From positions 2,604,001-2,668,000 of the forward strand of contig JAJTUP010000003.1 of NCBI GenBank assembly GCA_021399435.1: 64,000 bases of DNA, given 5' to 3'. The position numbers were made by a program, and so were the translations under genes. Source of the stretch: Diaporthe sp. PMI_573 (taxonomy: Eukaryota; Ascomycota; Sordariomycetes; Diaporthales; Diaporthaceae). The notes below the pieces were generated by a model that ran no database searches, was not told the DNA's origin, and saw nothing but the letters and a program-made list of their open reading frames with translations. Positions 10,998 through 22,418 of the stretch are shown here, piece by piece; positions within the stretch are counted from its first letter, which is position 1, and every line of letters begins with the position of its first letter.

Positions 10998-12767
10998 TCA
11001 GGACCTCTTCTGCGCCATCTCCTCACCCGCAAACTCGTCCCATTCATCCCACTCGCCGCCGATCCCGCCATGTCCATGTAGTCTCCTGCCCACCCAGATA
11101 CCGATAGCGGTAGCCAGGCTCGAGAGCAAGAACCACGCCTCGAACCAGCGGTCGACAAAAGTCGGCTCGAGGGCGCTCTCCAGCGCGTGGCCCACCGCGC
11201 TCCCCATGTCCTTGGGTAGATTGCTCCGCAGGAGCAGGCCGGCGCTGATGACGTAGGTCGCGCTGGTCTGCCCGATCAGGAGCGCCAGGTTCGCCTGCGC
11301 CTGGTGGAGGAGGCCCGGTGCCCACTTGGCAAAGATGTGGAACGTCTGGACGACGGCGTTGGCGCTCGCGATCAGGATCACCCCCGACAGGAGGAAGGAG
11401 ATCTGCCGCGCCCAGGCGATCTGGTCGAGCTTCGGGTCCCAGTGCTTCGCGAGCAGGCCGAGGAAGCGGTTGATGGGGTCTGATGAGCTGAAGCTAGCCG
11501 AGGCTGGGTAGTACAAGCGGCGGAACGAGGTCAGGGAAGTGGCGAGGATTCGGTAGACGCAGTAGATGCTGAATATGTAGGCCGGGATGGTAAGTAACCG
11601 GCCCCATGCGGTGCCCGCACGCGCTTGGGCGACTTGTTTGCTGCGAAGGGCCGAAAGGGCTGAGGAGAGGTTTGATTCCATGGTCTCGAGGCCGGATATC
11701 TCCATCTGCAGGGCCTTGATCTCTGCTGCGTCGCCCCCGGTGCTGATGCCCTTCAGCGACCCAACAATCTTGCCCATGACGCCTGAAGAGCCCGAGTTGG
11801 CGTTTGATTCTGTTGTGGCGGCCTGTTTTCTCTGTAGCGACCGCAGCCTGTGTCGCTTGGTCACCAACAGCTCTCCCGTGGCCTCCAGCCCAGCCAGCTT
11901 CCTCGCAATGTCTGCGTCGGTGATGGGCTTCTTTCTCCTTGACGTGCTGTCCGCCAACATAGAGTAGGGGCTCGACACGCTCGCGAATCCCGAGAGCAGC
12001 GCCATGAGCGATATGCCAATAATACCAATACGCTCCAGGCACGCCCTCGCAATAGTGTCTACCGTCCATGGCAGGCTCACGCCGTCTTTCCACCTCAGCC
12101 CGAGGGACATGCCCGTGGCATCGAATCCGCCCTTGTGTCTTGCGCTCCTCGAATAGATGAAGCCTTCGTCGCTGGGGTTCCCCGCGGGGACGGCCTTGCC
12201 AATACTCCAGAACACGAACAGCCACAGCCCGAAGCCGAGGCCCTGCAGGGTCCAGGCCCAGCGGGGGAACCTCCCCTTTGCCGTGCGCTGGAAGCTGCAC
12301 AGCCCGGAGCCGGCCAGCACGCTCTGGATCTCGAGGAAGGGGATGACGCCGACGAGGAAGAGGAGCAGCGTGGGCACGACCAGCCTGAGGGCGGCGTCCC
12401 GCGCGGTCGCGCTCACGACGTCGGATATCTCGGCCAGGATCAGCTCGCCCAGCACGGTGGCCAGCCCGATGGTGGCGGCGACGGTGGCGGCGGCCAGCCG
12501 CCTGCGCAGCGACTTGGAGCCGTGCTCCGAGTGGACCTGCTGCAGGGACGGCGGCGCGCTCGCCGGGAGGAAATGGTCCTCGCCGTCGCGAGCCACGGAG
12601 ATCCGGGACAGGCGGGGGAGGAGCTTCTTGGAGACGGCGGCGGAGACGGCGAAGAAGGTCAGGATGAAGGGGGTGAGCGACAGGATCATACCGATCCAGG
12701 TGGTGGTCGAGGGTGGCGGGGTGGCCGAGCACGCGTCATCGTCACAGGAGTATTTGGGGAGTGGCAT
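10998..12767 (-). CDS. Golgi pH regulator / GTG-type anion channel homologue (GPHR)
   Basis: A 589-aa polytopic membrane protein in one exon. The start is the ATG at 12767; the frame is open slightly upstream only through a GTG. About nine hydrophobic segments can be drawn, for example WIGMILSLTPFILTFFAVSA, VAATIGLATVLGELILAEI, LRLVVPTLLLFLVGVIPFLE, WTLQGLGFGLWLFVFWSI and IGIIGISLMALLSGFASVSS before a large cytosolic loop, then four more. The stretch GFASVSSPYSMLADSTSRRK followed by ITDADIARK and a coiled-coil-like basic loop is the conserved centre of the GPHR_N/ABA_GPCR family. In animals GPHR is a Golgi anion channel that sets luminal pH; plant GTGs were proposed as ABA receptors. A Golgi or ER location is inferred from the family. 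No intron seen; length fits fungal members. Confidence 0.85.
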   Translation of the reverse strand: MPLPKYSCDDDACSATPPPSTTTWIGMILSLTPFILTFFAVSAAVSKKLLPRLSRISVARDGEDHFLPASAPPSLQQVHSEHGSKSLRRRLAAATVAATIGLATVLGELILAEISDVVSATARDAALRLVVPTLLLFLVGVIPFLEIQSVLAGSGLCSFQRTAKGRFPRWAWTLQGLGFGLWLFVFWSIGKAVPAGNPSDEGFIYSRSARHKGGFDATGMSLGLRWKDGVSLPWTVDTIARACLERIGIIGISLMALLSGFASVSSPYSMLADSTSRRKKPITDADIARKLAGLEATGELLVTKRHRLRSLQRKQAATTESNANSGSSGVMGKIVGSLKGISTGGDAAEIKALQMEISGLETMESNLSSALSALRSKQVAQARAGTAWGRLLTIPAYIFSIYCVYRILATSLTSFRRLYYPASASFSSSDPINRFLGLLAKHWDPKLDQIAWARQISFLLSGVILIASANAVVQTFHIFAKWAPGLLHQAQANLALLIGQTSATYVISAGLLLRSNLPKDMGSAVGHALESALEPTFVDRWFEAWFLLSSLATAIGIWVGRRLHGHGGIGGEWDEWDEFAGEEMAQKRS

Positions 12768-13935
12768 TTGCACTTTGTGGCCGCTCTAGAGTCGCGCGGC
12801 GCAGTTGGGGTCGGCGGGGAGGGTGGTATCGAGCGAGGTTCGGAAGAGGATGTTTGTGCCAAAGGCCGTCGTCGGGATAGACATCGATTGCATTTCAGGA
12901 CTCGGCGGTCTTGGTTGGTCGATGAGTGACAGTTGCTGTTTGCTGGGTGACGGTTCGGGGTTGATTCAGTGTCGAGACATGGCAGAACAGTCGGAGAAAC
13001 ACCTTCCTTGTTATTACCAAGTGTTAGGTTTCGCAACGGCCAAGACCAGGCGGGATGGTTATGTTTTGTCTGAAAATTAAGCAGATGAAGATCACCCGTC
13101 GAGGTGCCAATGGAATGGGATGCTGCAGAGAGACCCGAATGCCGGCCCAGAAGGTACTAGCTAATCCAGTAGTTCAGGTACCTTACGTACGTCCTGGTTA
13201 CGTACCGCGCGGCCAAGAAACCCCCTGAGACCCTCTCTCAGGGTGGCGGGGGTCCGCAGAAACCGGTTGGGGCACCCAGGCACTGCCAGTTCGTATCCAT
13301 ATATTTTATATATTTAGTTTACATGTGTGCTTGTTTCAAGACCATTGCGCCACTCATCTCAGTTTCTACTTCCTGTTTTGTGGGCACCGACCTTTCGCTC
13401 TTTGATGTGCAATTGTCGTCAAAGTCCGACTGCCCTAGCCTCTCCAGCTCCTGCTGCTGCTGCTGCTGTAGATGAGAGGCTTGTTGCGGAGGTTGGCTAT
13501 CAACGCGAAGCTTTGTCTCGAAAGTGAATACCGCCGCGCTTGTAACCAGAGATTGATTAATTCGGTGCTTCGTGATTTAGTGTTTTTTATGTTTTTTTTC
13601 TCTTTATTTACTGATTGATTGAAGTTTCTCGGTGACAGCTGAACAGCCCCTCAGAGAGAAAAATGCTACCATAACCCGGCGGTGACTGTGAACACCTGAG
13701 ATGGGACCAGTTGCAGAAGCGGTATTCCGGAAACCCCCAAAATTTGTCTCCCAAGTGATATGAAATCGCCCTTTTGAAGTGTCCGCTCTAGGTGCTTAGT
13801 AACCCCGCAACTCCTTGCTCATGGGGAATCAAACCAAAAATGCTCTCGCGGATGATGTAGCGTGAGAGAGACCAAAGGGATTGTAGAGAATGTTGTCCAC
13901 CGATCGAGCCACGAAGGGACTTCGCATATTAGAGC
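12768..13935. other. Intergenic / promoter of the GPHR gene
   Basis: About 1.2 kb. The left end is the promoter and 5' leader of the leftward GPHR gene. The middle has a short CTGCTGCTGCTGCTGCTG run near 13450 and T-rich tracts near 13575-13605. The right end is the 3' flank of the universal stress protein gene. No gene seen. Confidence 0.5.
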
Positions 13936-16900
13936 TCACTCGGGTGATGTCGCCCTGATGGCACCTCCACCATCCTCATCGTCTTCGTCGTCGTCGTCGT
14001 CGTCGTCGTCGTCTTCTTCTTCCTCCTCCTCGCCGGGTTTATGTTTCAGCAACGCTGCCGCCTCTCCAACCTCCATCTTGTGCAGCCGGTCCTTCTTCTC
14101 CTGTTCCTTCTGTTTCTCCTCAAGCTCCTTCCTCTGGGCCTTGAGCAGCTGTGCGCCACTGGTGACCTCGAACTCACCCTCACCTTCCTCGTCCTCTTCG
14201 CCACTGCCTTCGTCTTCGCTGTTTGCCGCGCTGGCAGACGGTGTTATCGTCGGCGTAGAGATGAGCCGTCCGGGCTCCTCCGTGCTTGTGGCCTGGCTGA
14301 TCTGACTCAGGGAGCTGCGCTGCCGCTCCGCTTTCTTGAATGGTTTCAACGTTGGATCAAACTTGGCTGGCAACCCCATCGCCCTCGCTACCTTGCCGGC
14401 CTCCTCGTCGGCAGTCAGTTTGGACTCTATTCCCCATTCACTGGCAGCGTCGCTGTCCGCCTCGTGGATCCCATTGTTCGACTGCAGAATCTGCCGGTAG
14501 CTCTGTTTCTCTGGATCTGCGTCACGCTTGCCCTTCTTTTTCTGTCTTTTCTCGTCGGGTCTGACAACCACGACTGGTACTGGGCAGTACTGCAAGCAGT
14601 ACTTGGAAAACGAGTTTCGCGTGGCCATGAGCCCCTGGAATCCTCCCAGGGTTCGTCCTCTTGTGCCGACAATCAACATGCTAGGCTGGTGTAGTTGTAT
14701 CTGCTCGCCACGGTTCAGTCAGAGCGGGTACATTGACACGGCAGAGCACGCCTGGAAGAGTACGGAAATAAAATTGAGGGATAGGAGAGAAACGTACCAG
14801 GCGTTGAAACGTCGAGTGGAGCTTACCCACAGCGTACTCAAGGACGATACTAATGGCCTTACCGTCGCCGCTCTTCGCCTTGATCCTCTCTACCTCCGCA
14901 TTGGCCTCAGCCTGGAAGTCGGCTATTCTCCTATCGGTCTCGAGCTGCCGGACGTCTTTCTCAACAACGCGCACACAGATTATCTCGTCGCCATCTTCAA
15001 CAAACTTGTCAAACAGCCACTGGAGCGCTTCGTCGGAGTATTGATGGTCGTCGATACCGACCATAAAGGTCCGTGAGCGTCGCTTCGAGTAGAAACCTAG
15101 GTGGCGCACGACCAAGGTATAGGAGGGGAAGTTGTTTTTCGTGGGCTCGCCGATCTGCACGTTGTTGAAAGTGACATGCTTTCGAAACCTGTGGGAGCCG
15201 TCTTCAGTCAGCGACGCCATGTTTGCGGTCTGGGTGCTGCTAATGATGTGCGCGTGACGCGAATCTCTTGATGAGTGCGACCGCTGTTCAGGAAAAGAGG
15301 AGGTATTGTGGTTCGCGAAGGCTTCGACGGCTTCAGCGTGTTGTGTGCACGCACGCAGTCAAGGCTTTCTTTTTGAGTGTAGTGGCTAGTAGAGGAGTGA
15401 TGATGACAGACGCTTGTGGTATGAACAGTAGCAGGGTCGACAGTGCTCAGCCCCCTTGACGAGACCACCCGCAAAAGCAAGGTAGCAGTACTCCCTGGCC
15501 AAAGTACGAATTGTCTGCATGTGCATACGCAGGATTCCTCCCCACTGGCTTCTGGTAACTAACTCTGGCAGGCAGTCTTGGGCAGCCTTGAGGAAGCCAC
15601 TTGACTGGAAAGGGGGGTCCCGGACCCTCTTGGCGGGCTGGAAGAGTGGGAAAGAGAGGAGCAACTTTGCACGAAGCGGGGTGATGGGCGTGGTGGGGTA
15701 GCCGCCGTGTGGTTAGCAGGTAGTGAAATGACGAGAGGCTGGCTCCCTTGGCCTCGGCCTTGGGCACAATTGCAGCCGGACGCTCGCACACCCAGGACTC
15801 GGGTGGACGAGCATCCTGTGCCCACCGTTGACCGGGACGAGCTGCTCTCCCGCGTCAGAATTGGGCGAGGCTGCAGCGACGCTTGCCGGGCATAATATCA
15901 AAATCTTGTGGATTCTGCGGAGGATGGCGGGCATTAAAGCAAGCTTCCCCGCCTGGAGAGCTTGAAATAAGTGGTTGGGATCTCGACCGACGGGAAGCAG
16001 GAATGGCGGTCCTCTGGCGCACAGTGGAGCTCCCTGGTGCGGCAGATGGGCGGGCATGTGTGACAGAGCAGCTCAGGTCTGGCCGGGCCTGCAACCGCAA
16101 AGCCCCTCTTCTCTCCATGTGCTGACTCCTGCTGCCTTCTTCTCCAGCACACAACGCACATCGCCGTGCACCCCGGGAAGCACTCGAGGCACAAGCACGC
16201 AGATGCATTGCGCCAACTCACATCCTCCGGTTACACAAATCATGAGGGTCTCTTCCAAGTTCAAGGAGGGGAGGATGATGACGAAACAGAGTAAGTTGCC
16301 AAAAAATCCGGACCTGACTCACCTTGACAGTGGCGGCGGGGAGCTCTTTTTCCGTCTCGTGCGACCCTGCGGTAGGGACATGTTGGGCATTTGAAACGCC
16401 ACCGAGTTGATACTCGACTGCCGTGACCCGTTCCCACTGATGCCACTCAGCGTGCTCGATCGCCCTGCATCCTCGTCGTCGTCGTCTTGAGACTCTCTTG
16501 GGCTGACGGCGGTCGAGGGAGAGGCGCTCGAGGTGGCCGTGTGAATCTCGTCGGATTGGCGACCTACGTCCTGGCTGCTGTCGTCTTCCTTAGAGCCCTT
16601 GTTCGGTATGGCGAAGGTGATCTTGTTGGCTTGGGCGTCTACGGCGGGGTTGTCCTCGACATGTGTGTCCGGCGACTCTACATGTGGGAAGTACTCGATC
16701 TCGGTGACGGAACCAGTTATGCGCTCTTCAGGGCTTTTCCCCAGGCTCTCGCTGTGGCCCGTCTGCTTCCGCGACTGGGGCTGGGGCTGCGTCTGCGTGA
16801 CGATGGTGGTAGGCGATATGCCCGAGCCTGGGCTTGGGATGGCCTCATCAGTTTGGGGCGGGCTGGAAGCTGTCACCTTTTCGGACTCGGCCGTTGTCAC

Positions 16901-17344
16901 ACCCACAGGTGCAGACTTGGCTGGGGTTGTGTTTATGGCCGGGGTGGTGGTTGTCGCTGCGGGCGCGGGCGCGGGCGCGGGCGCAGGCGCCGTTGTTGGC
17001 GCGGTCGCTTTCTTCACAGGTGAACCACCAGTGCCGGGAGCGGGAGCGGGAGCAGGAGCAGGAGTAGGGGCGTCTCCGGCCGTCGACTTGGTGGCGCTCC
17101 ATCTCCTCTCCTTCCATCGTGAACCTCGTCGCCGTAGACTGAGTCTCTGGGCCAGGGCTTTAGTGGCCTCCATCACAGGTTGGCAGACAAGTCCAGGAAC
17201 TCGTATGCATCTGGGTTGGGACAGGGGGGCCGAACGGGCGTTTGAAGAGCTAGGCTCTAGCTTTGTAGTAGATGCTACCGAAGCTGAGGTAGGGGCCGAG
17301 GTCAGGGTCGAGTTCCGGGGCTGGCTGTTGGATTTAGCGACCAT
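13936..17344 (-). CDS. Universal stress protein (UspA domain) with long disordered N-terminus
   Basis: Three exons on the minus strand: 16323..17344, 14798..15188 and 13936..14700, giving 725 aa. The splices keep frame and join family motifs: PPPLS|RFRKHVTF (donor GTGAGT, acceptor CCCACAG, CTGAC branch-like site) and STFQRL|IQLHQPSMLIVG (donor GTACGT, acceptor GAGCAG). Residues 1-340 are disordered, with Ala-Pro repeats and an acidic QDDDDEDAG patch. The UspA fold spans ~381-525 (RTFMVGIDDHQYSDEALQWL ... MLIVGTRGRTLGG ... SKYCLQYCPVPVVVV). GTRGRTLGG matches the start of the Usp nucleotide-binding loop, but the usual Gly-Ser that closes it is read here as Asn-Ser (RNSFSKY). The C-terminus ends in a long Glu/Asp run. 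The first intron (1134 bp) is long for this window, and an ATG at 15220 could start a shorter form (MASLTEDG...). The most N-terminal start (17344, alternative 17173) is uncertain. Confidence 0.8.
13978..14032. repeat. Trinucleotide repeat coding for an acidic run
   Basis: A TCG/GTC-phase microsatellite followed by TTC and CTC triplets. On the minus strand it encodes Glu6-Asp10 and further acidic residues in the C-terminal tail of the universal stress protein. Such in-frame triplet runs are prone to length change between strains. Confidence 0.85.
16958..17072. repeat. GGGCGC and GGAGCN repeats coding for Ala-Pro tracts
   Basis: Two short GC-rich hexamer-type tracts (GCGGGCGCGGGCGCGGGCGC near 16960-16990 and GGAGCGGGAGCGGGAGCAGG near 17036-17070). 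On the minus strand both are read as (Ala-Pro)n in the disordered N-terminus of the universal stress protein. Confidence 0.8.
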
Positions 17345-18113
17345 GGGTTCTCCTCTGTCGGGCAGCGATGGGTTATTTGGTAATTTGGCCCAGAGGCTCA
17401 GGCCGTGGTCCGTGATGACGGTCCCAAGCTCGTGTGCCTGGCAGTTCGAAGGGGAGAGCCCCAGTGGCGGAGGCTGAGCAGCTCTTATAAGGTTTGCAGG
17501 CTGGTACAGTTGAAGCTTTGGCTGGCGTACAGCTGTGTGATTTGATTGTGATGGACGAGCAGGCAGGTGACGAGTCGAGTTGCTGTACCAAGTAGAGAGC
17601 TTACCACTGGGGCGAGGCACCTTGGGCTCCCAGGCTCTCAGACTCTCCAGAGATGCGGTGCAAAAGATGCTCTCTGCAGGGCAGACGGAGCCGCCGCCGG
17701 CCTGAGCTGTAAAATAACAAATGCGACTCTGCGAATGCAAATTGGGTTCGCGCCAGGAAGGGAGCGGCAACAGGGACGAGGCTTGTTGTTGGTTGGTAAT
17801 GTAGTGTAGTGTTGTGGGAAGTGACAGCTCCAACACAGTCTGTTCTAGCCCCCACGAACTGCAACCCAACAGCAACGTGAGGACTATTGGCCTGCCAGAA
17901 GGCCGTTATTCCGCAGCTGGCTGGGCGTGGAACGGAACGACGGGCGCTGCAGTTCAACAGGTGACGGTGCTGCGTTTGCGCGCCTGCCTTGCTTGGGTGG
18001 GAGGCGCACAAATTTGGAAGTTGGGTGGGCAACAGGGCAGTGCTGCCTCGGCGTGCGTATGTGGTGTCGGCGTGTCGGCGGCAGCAGCAGCGGCGGCAGC
18101 AGCAGAGAGGCGA

Positions 18114-18160
18114 GGCAAGGCAAGGCAAGGCAAGGCAATGCAGAACAAGACAAGACAAGT
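18114..18160. repeat. (GGCAA)5 and ACAAG microsatellite
   Basis: Five perfect GGCAA units at 18114-18138, followed within ten bases by ACAAGACAAGACAAG. The same ACAAG unit reappears at 18561-18587. Confidence 0.9.
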
Positions 18161-18560
18161 CCACCTGCACAAGGTAAAAAAGACTGCTGGCTAACAAGGC
18201 GGAAAGAAGATGGGAAAGGGGGGCCAAGAGGACGAAGCTCTGACCACGCCCTGTGCATTGGGCTGGGCTGGGTGTTTTTGTGCCTTGTCCTATCACTTCT
18301 CCTGTGCCGTTCGACTTGAGGATGGAAGGGGAGGGGGAAAAAAAAGAAACACTTGGCGGGGCCCTGTCTCAATCCTCGCAGAGCAGCGGCCGACTGCTCT
18401 ATTCATACGAGCCTTGTGGCACATCTGCGCAGATCAGGTAAACATGACATGACATGGCATGAGATGTAGAAGGTTAGTCCGAGCAGGTATAGGCATATGT
18501 GAGGTATACCGTATAGGCACAGGTATAGTTGCAATGCACGCAGCAGCACGCAGCAAGCAG

Positions 18561-18587
18561 ACAAGACAAGACAAGACAAGACAAGAC
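18561..18587. repeat. (ACAAG)5 microsatellite
   Basis: Five perfect pentamer copies plus a partial sixth, in the gene-poor interval upstream of the universal stress protein gene. Confidence 0.9.
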
Positions 18588-19197
18588 GTCTCTCCCGGCC
18601 GGGGGTACGTACCGCACTGCCTCAGAAACAACATCAATACCCGTCTTGTCCCTTCAGCTATAATAGGCTTCCCCAGGAATCGGCCACCTTCAAACAGCGC
18701 CGTCGCGCCCAGTGCAGGACTTGGCTTCTTGGCCCGTCCCAGGTTCTTGACTCTCTTTCGCTCTCGGAGCCCACCTTGGTGGCTGCTAAGCCTGTGGGAG
18801 AACCCGCATGGTGTTGCATCTGGCCCAGCAGGCCAGCACCGCACACGACACCTCGGCCGCTCAAATCCATCAATTCCATGAAACCCATGCGCCAGTCCAA
18901 CAATGGCCGGTCCTGTGCCTCAGTTGCCCCCTATGGGCCCCTCCCACCAGTGTCCCCCCTGTGCCCCCTTCGTGCTGCCATCCAGGCTGATGCCAGCTGC
19001 CGGCGGAGGCCAAGGCGATCCGTTTCTCAGCCAAGATGGGTAGCGCACAAGGACGGAGATCCTGCCTCCTGTCCTCGGGGACCCAGGAGCCTCGACGTGT
19101 TTGGCAATGTTTGGTGACGCACCCAGCCAGAGTTCGTGCGCCTCGGTTTGTGCGTGTGGGTCCTCGAGCTCCATCTTCACCCGTCCGGCTGTTGTCT

Positions 19198-19244
19198 GGG
19201 CCCTCTGGGCCCTCTGGTCCCTCTGGCCTCTGGTCCCTCTCTGG
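19198..19244. repeat. CCCTCTGG short tandem repeat
   Basis: Five or so units of CCCTCTGG/GGCCTCTGGT type in a row; imperfect and non-coding as far as can be seen. Confidence 0.8.
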
Positions 19245-20718
19245 ACGCCTGGAGGGGGCGGTATGCCGGCTGGACGGCATGTCACCCCTGGCATATGTGA
19301 GGAAGATCGCAAGCACGCCAAGTACATTACCCAGATATGGGGGGGGGGAGAGGAGGGGCGCAATTTGGGAATCTCTCTGCAACTGGGACTTTCGGCGATG
19401 TGGCACGGGTAGAGACATGGGGTTGCTCACGGTGGATCACATCTCGCGAGACCTTCTATATAATCCCCCCGACCTATCCATTGGGCCAGCTCGACGTCGT
19501 GTCCGCTTGATAGGCACCACAACCCTCCCGAGCACCCGGCAAGGGTCAAGCACTTCGCCCGCGGCTGCTCCCTTTTCCTGGCATCTCGGCAAGCCTGGGC
19601 CACCACCACTTCCCGCCCTGGTTATTTGGATACCACCACCACGCGGCAGCAATATTAATAATGATGGTGGTGGAAATGAGACGAGATAGCTCCTCCCTTT
19701 CCCACCGCCATGGCCAATCCTGTGTCTGTAGTCACCCAGCTATGGTCCTGCAGGATGGCGGTAGTGGTGGCGGGCGTCATAGCATGGATGTCCCCCACAC
19801 GGCCGCCCAGCGGTCTGTATAATCTACAATTTGCCCGGCCGAGTTCGAGGTTGCTGTCTTGATGATGTGATGCCTTTGCTGGCTGGTCGCACAGGGACTG
19901 CCGTTTCTACGACAGTGCTGACCTGCCCCTGGCCGAAATTCATCTCGTAATTTCTATATCTCCGACCGGAAGACGAGCCAACCTCCAGTGACGGCTGCAG
20001 ATCCAAACAGGAGGGAAATAAGTCCCAGTTACTTGAGGCTTGGCATATGCGGGCTGGGAACGGGAGTGTGGCTTATCATCAGCTGTGCTTATGAGTACGT
20101 CGTTCGGCATGGGGCGATTGGTGGGCGACCTCCCTGTGGGTGGCCTCTTAGCGAGAGTTTGGCATGTACCTATGCGGCATTCTCACCTTGGACGATGCCT
20201 GGTGCTCAATGCCGGGTGCTCAAGCAGGATCATACATTCGCAGTACAACGCTGAATCAGTTCCAACACACGACACTTCAGACAGGCAGACAGGCAGACAG
20301 TTAGCACCTATGCCCAACCTCACATGACTTTGTTTCGGTATTGCCAAGTCCTCTATCATCTAGCTCGTCATGGTTTCCGCGCCCGAGGCGGTCAAGGACC
20401 TGACACTCAGAGACGACGGCATCTGCCGGGGAGTGCTTCATTACCAAATCATCGCACGCCGCCAAGATTTTGAGGCACCTGTCCCACATGGTGTGGCTGT
20501 CTGTGGCCTCCGACTTCGTCCCACAGGATGTTCAGCCTTCCGGCCCAACTCGATGGGCATCCTTATTCGTCAGGAGCATTCTGCTTGCTTCCTGCGCCCG
20601 CCCTGGGTCCCCCTTATGTCCGGAACGCCTGTGCAATGCAGACCTTTTCATCCGCGATTTCCAAATCACACAAACGGCCACTTGTTCAAAATCCCAATCC
20701 TCGGGATGTCGACCCCGC

Positions 20719-22418
20719 TCACGCGTAAGTGCGGGAAAGATTACGAAGGTACCAGTCTACAAGCTTACGACCGACCTTGGCTTCCGACACGTGGATCAGG
20801 TCCTGCAGAGTACAATTAGCATGCTGGATGATCTAAGGGGAAGGGATCGCATATGACACTTACACCCTGCATTGCGTAGTCCAGATCACTGACGTTGATC
20901 AACTCGCCGTCAAGGAGGCCGCGCTCTGTCCACCGCAGCTGCTTGGTTCGCTGCTTCGTGACCAGAAGCCATGACCGGAGCTCCTCGGGCTGGACCTCGA
21001 GGAAGCCAGCCAGCTTCTTGAGATCCATGGTGGTGTAGAGACGCAGGTAGGACTTGACGGTGGGGCTCCACATGTTGGTCTTGACCTCATCCATGAAGAT
21101 GGACAGGTGGTGCTCGATGGGGTCGATGTTGGACTCCGGGTTGTCGAAGTCTGGGGGAACGGGGGAGATGAACTTGGGGCAAGCGTTGCGGAAGAGCTCC
21201 TCGAAGATGGGCAGAGACTCGGGCCCACCGCGCTGCAGCTTAAGCAGCTGGTCACCGTACTTCTCGCGCAGCGCCGTGTGGATGGTGTCGTCCAGACGAG
21301 TGGGCTGGAAGGCGACGCAGATGGCGATCAGTGCCAGCATCTGGTCGTTTTTCTATTCGCATGCGTTAGAGTCATGTGCCCCAAGCAAAGTTCAAAGGGG
21401 TGATCGTCTCCCGGCTATTATCTGGCGATCTCGGCCACACCGAGAGCCTCACCCATGCCCTGAGGAAAATGGGGAAGGGTAATGCTGACCTTGGTGATAG
21501 AATCGTACTGGGCGCTCTTCTGGAACTGCTTGGTCCGCGAAACGTAGACGAGGATGTGGCTGAACATGCGGATGGCGTCGGCATAGCGGCGCATCATCAT
21601 GTAGGAGAACCCAACATAGTAGTATGTCGTGAAGTGTGCAGCCATGACACGGGCGAACATGGCCTTCTTGTTGAGCTCGATGTCGTCGAGGGTCTTGAGG
21701 GCGAGGCTGAAGTCGCCGAGCAGGCAGTGGACGCGCAGCAGGCCGATAATGGAGAAGTAGCCGAGCATGCGGTAAAGGCTCTTGGTTCCGTACTCGCCTG
21801 CGACCGCCATAGGGTCCTCCCCGCGACGCCCGGCAGCCAGCTGCTCCAGGATGTTGGACCGCTGGATCAGGGAGTAGAGCACGTTGAGGACGCTGTAGCA
21901 GCCCCACGTGTTGGGGTTCTCCCGCAGGTTCTGGATCTCCTCCTCATTGTTGGCCTGTCTCGCGATTCGCATACGGTAGGAAGAGAAGGAGTTGAACTGG
22001 TAGATGAACTCGTCGATGACATCCCAAGCCCAGTAATACTGTGTCCGCAAGTCAGCCTCGCGATCCTTGTCCGTGTCCAGGGCGGCTGGGTGGGTGGGGG
22101 ACGGGAGCTCACAGATGGGGGCTCGAGGTCAACGGGGCCCTCGGAGTTGAGGATGAAGTGGAACAGGCTGCAGTAAGAGTCGTAGCTCTGGAACTTGACC
22201 TCGAGGGGGGCGGCGAAGTCGAGGGGCTGGGCGGCAGCGGCAAGTCGTGACTGGATATCGTCGGTCTGCTGGGCCATGGTCAAGGAGTTGACCTGCGAGA
22301 GCTCGGCCCCATCCTCGTACTGGACCTGCTCCTGGTAATCGGCGACCAGGGCTTCCTCCTCCACATCGCTATCATCGAGAACTCGCGCAGGAGCTGCGCC
22401 ATTCTGGAAGGTGGCCAT
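20719..22418 (-). CDS. Translation initiation factor eIF3 subunit l
   Basis: Four exons: 22113..22418, 21490..22038, 20864..21352 and 20719..20802, giving 475 aa; every exon is a whole number of codons. Introns are 74, 137 and 61 bp; the second has donor GTCAGC, weaker than the usual GTAAGT or GTGAGT. The joins rebuild family motifs: EPPS|YYWAWDVIDEFIYQF, DSITK|KNDQMLALIA and LDYAMQG|DLIHVSEAKVGRKLVDWYL. N-terminal residues ~1-60 are acidic. The helical body ends in a PCI domain (~250-440) with LREKYGDQLLKLQRG and FISPVPPDFDNP. eIF3l is a non-core subunit of the cytoplasmic eIF3 complex, which binds the 40S subunit and recruits mRNA. It is divergently transcribed from EFL1, 681 bp away. Confidence 0.93.

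Larger units (their letters stand above)
17345..20718. other. Gene-poor interval, microsatellite-rich
   Basis: A 3.4 kb stretch between the 5' end of the leftward universal stress protein gene and the 3' end of the leftward eIF3l gene. The minus-strand frame stays open to 17875, so part is probably 5' leader or promoter of the stress gene. The remainder carries several short tandem tracts (annotated separately), a G9 run near 19340 and no frame with a recognisable domain. A non-coding transcript or a long regulatory region is possible but not shown. Confidence 0.45.

Noticed and set aside
12135..12929. 264-codon plus-strand frame opposite the Golgi pH regulator gene
   Set aside because: Low-complexity Gly/Glu/Arg-rich translation produced by GC-rich coding DNA on the other strand.
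16599..17477. 292-codon plus-strand frame opposite exon 1 of the stress-protein gene
   Set aside because: Gly/Ala/Val-rich shadow of the Ala-Pro repeats; no start context and no domain.
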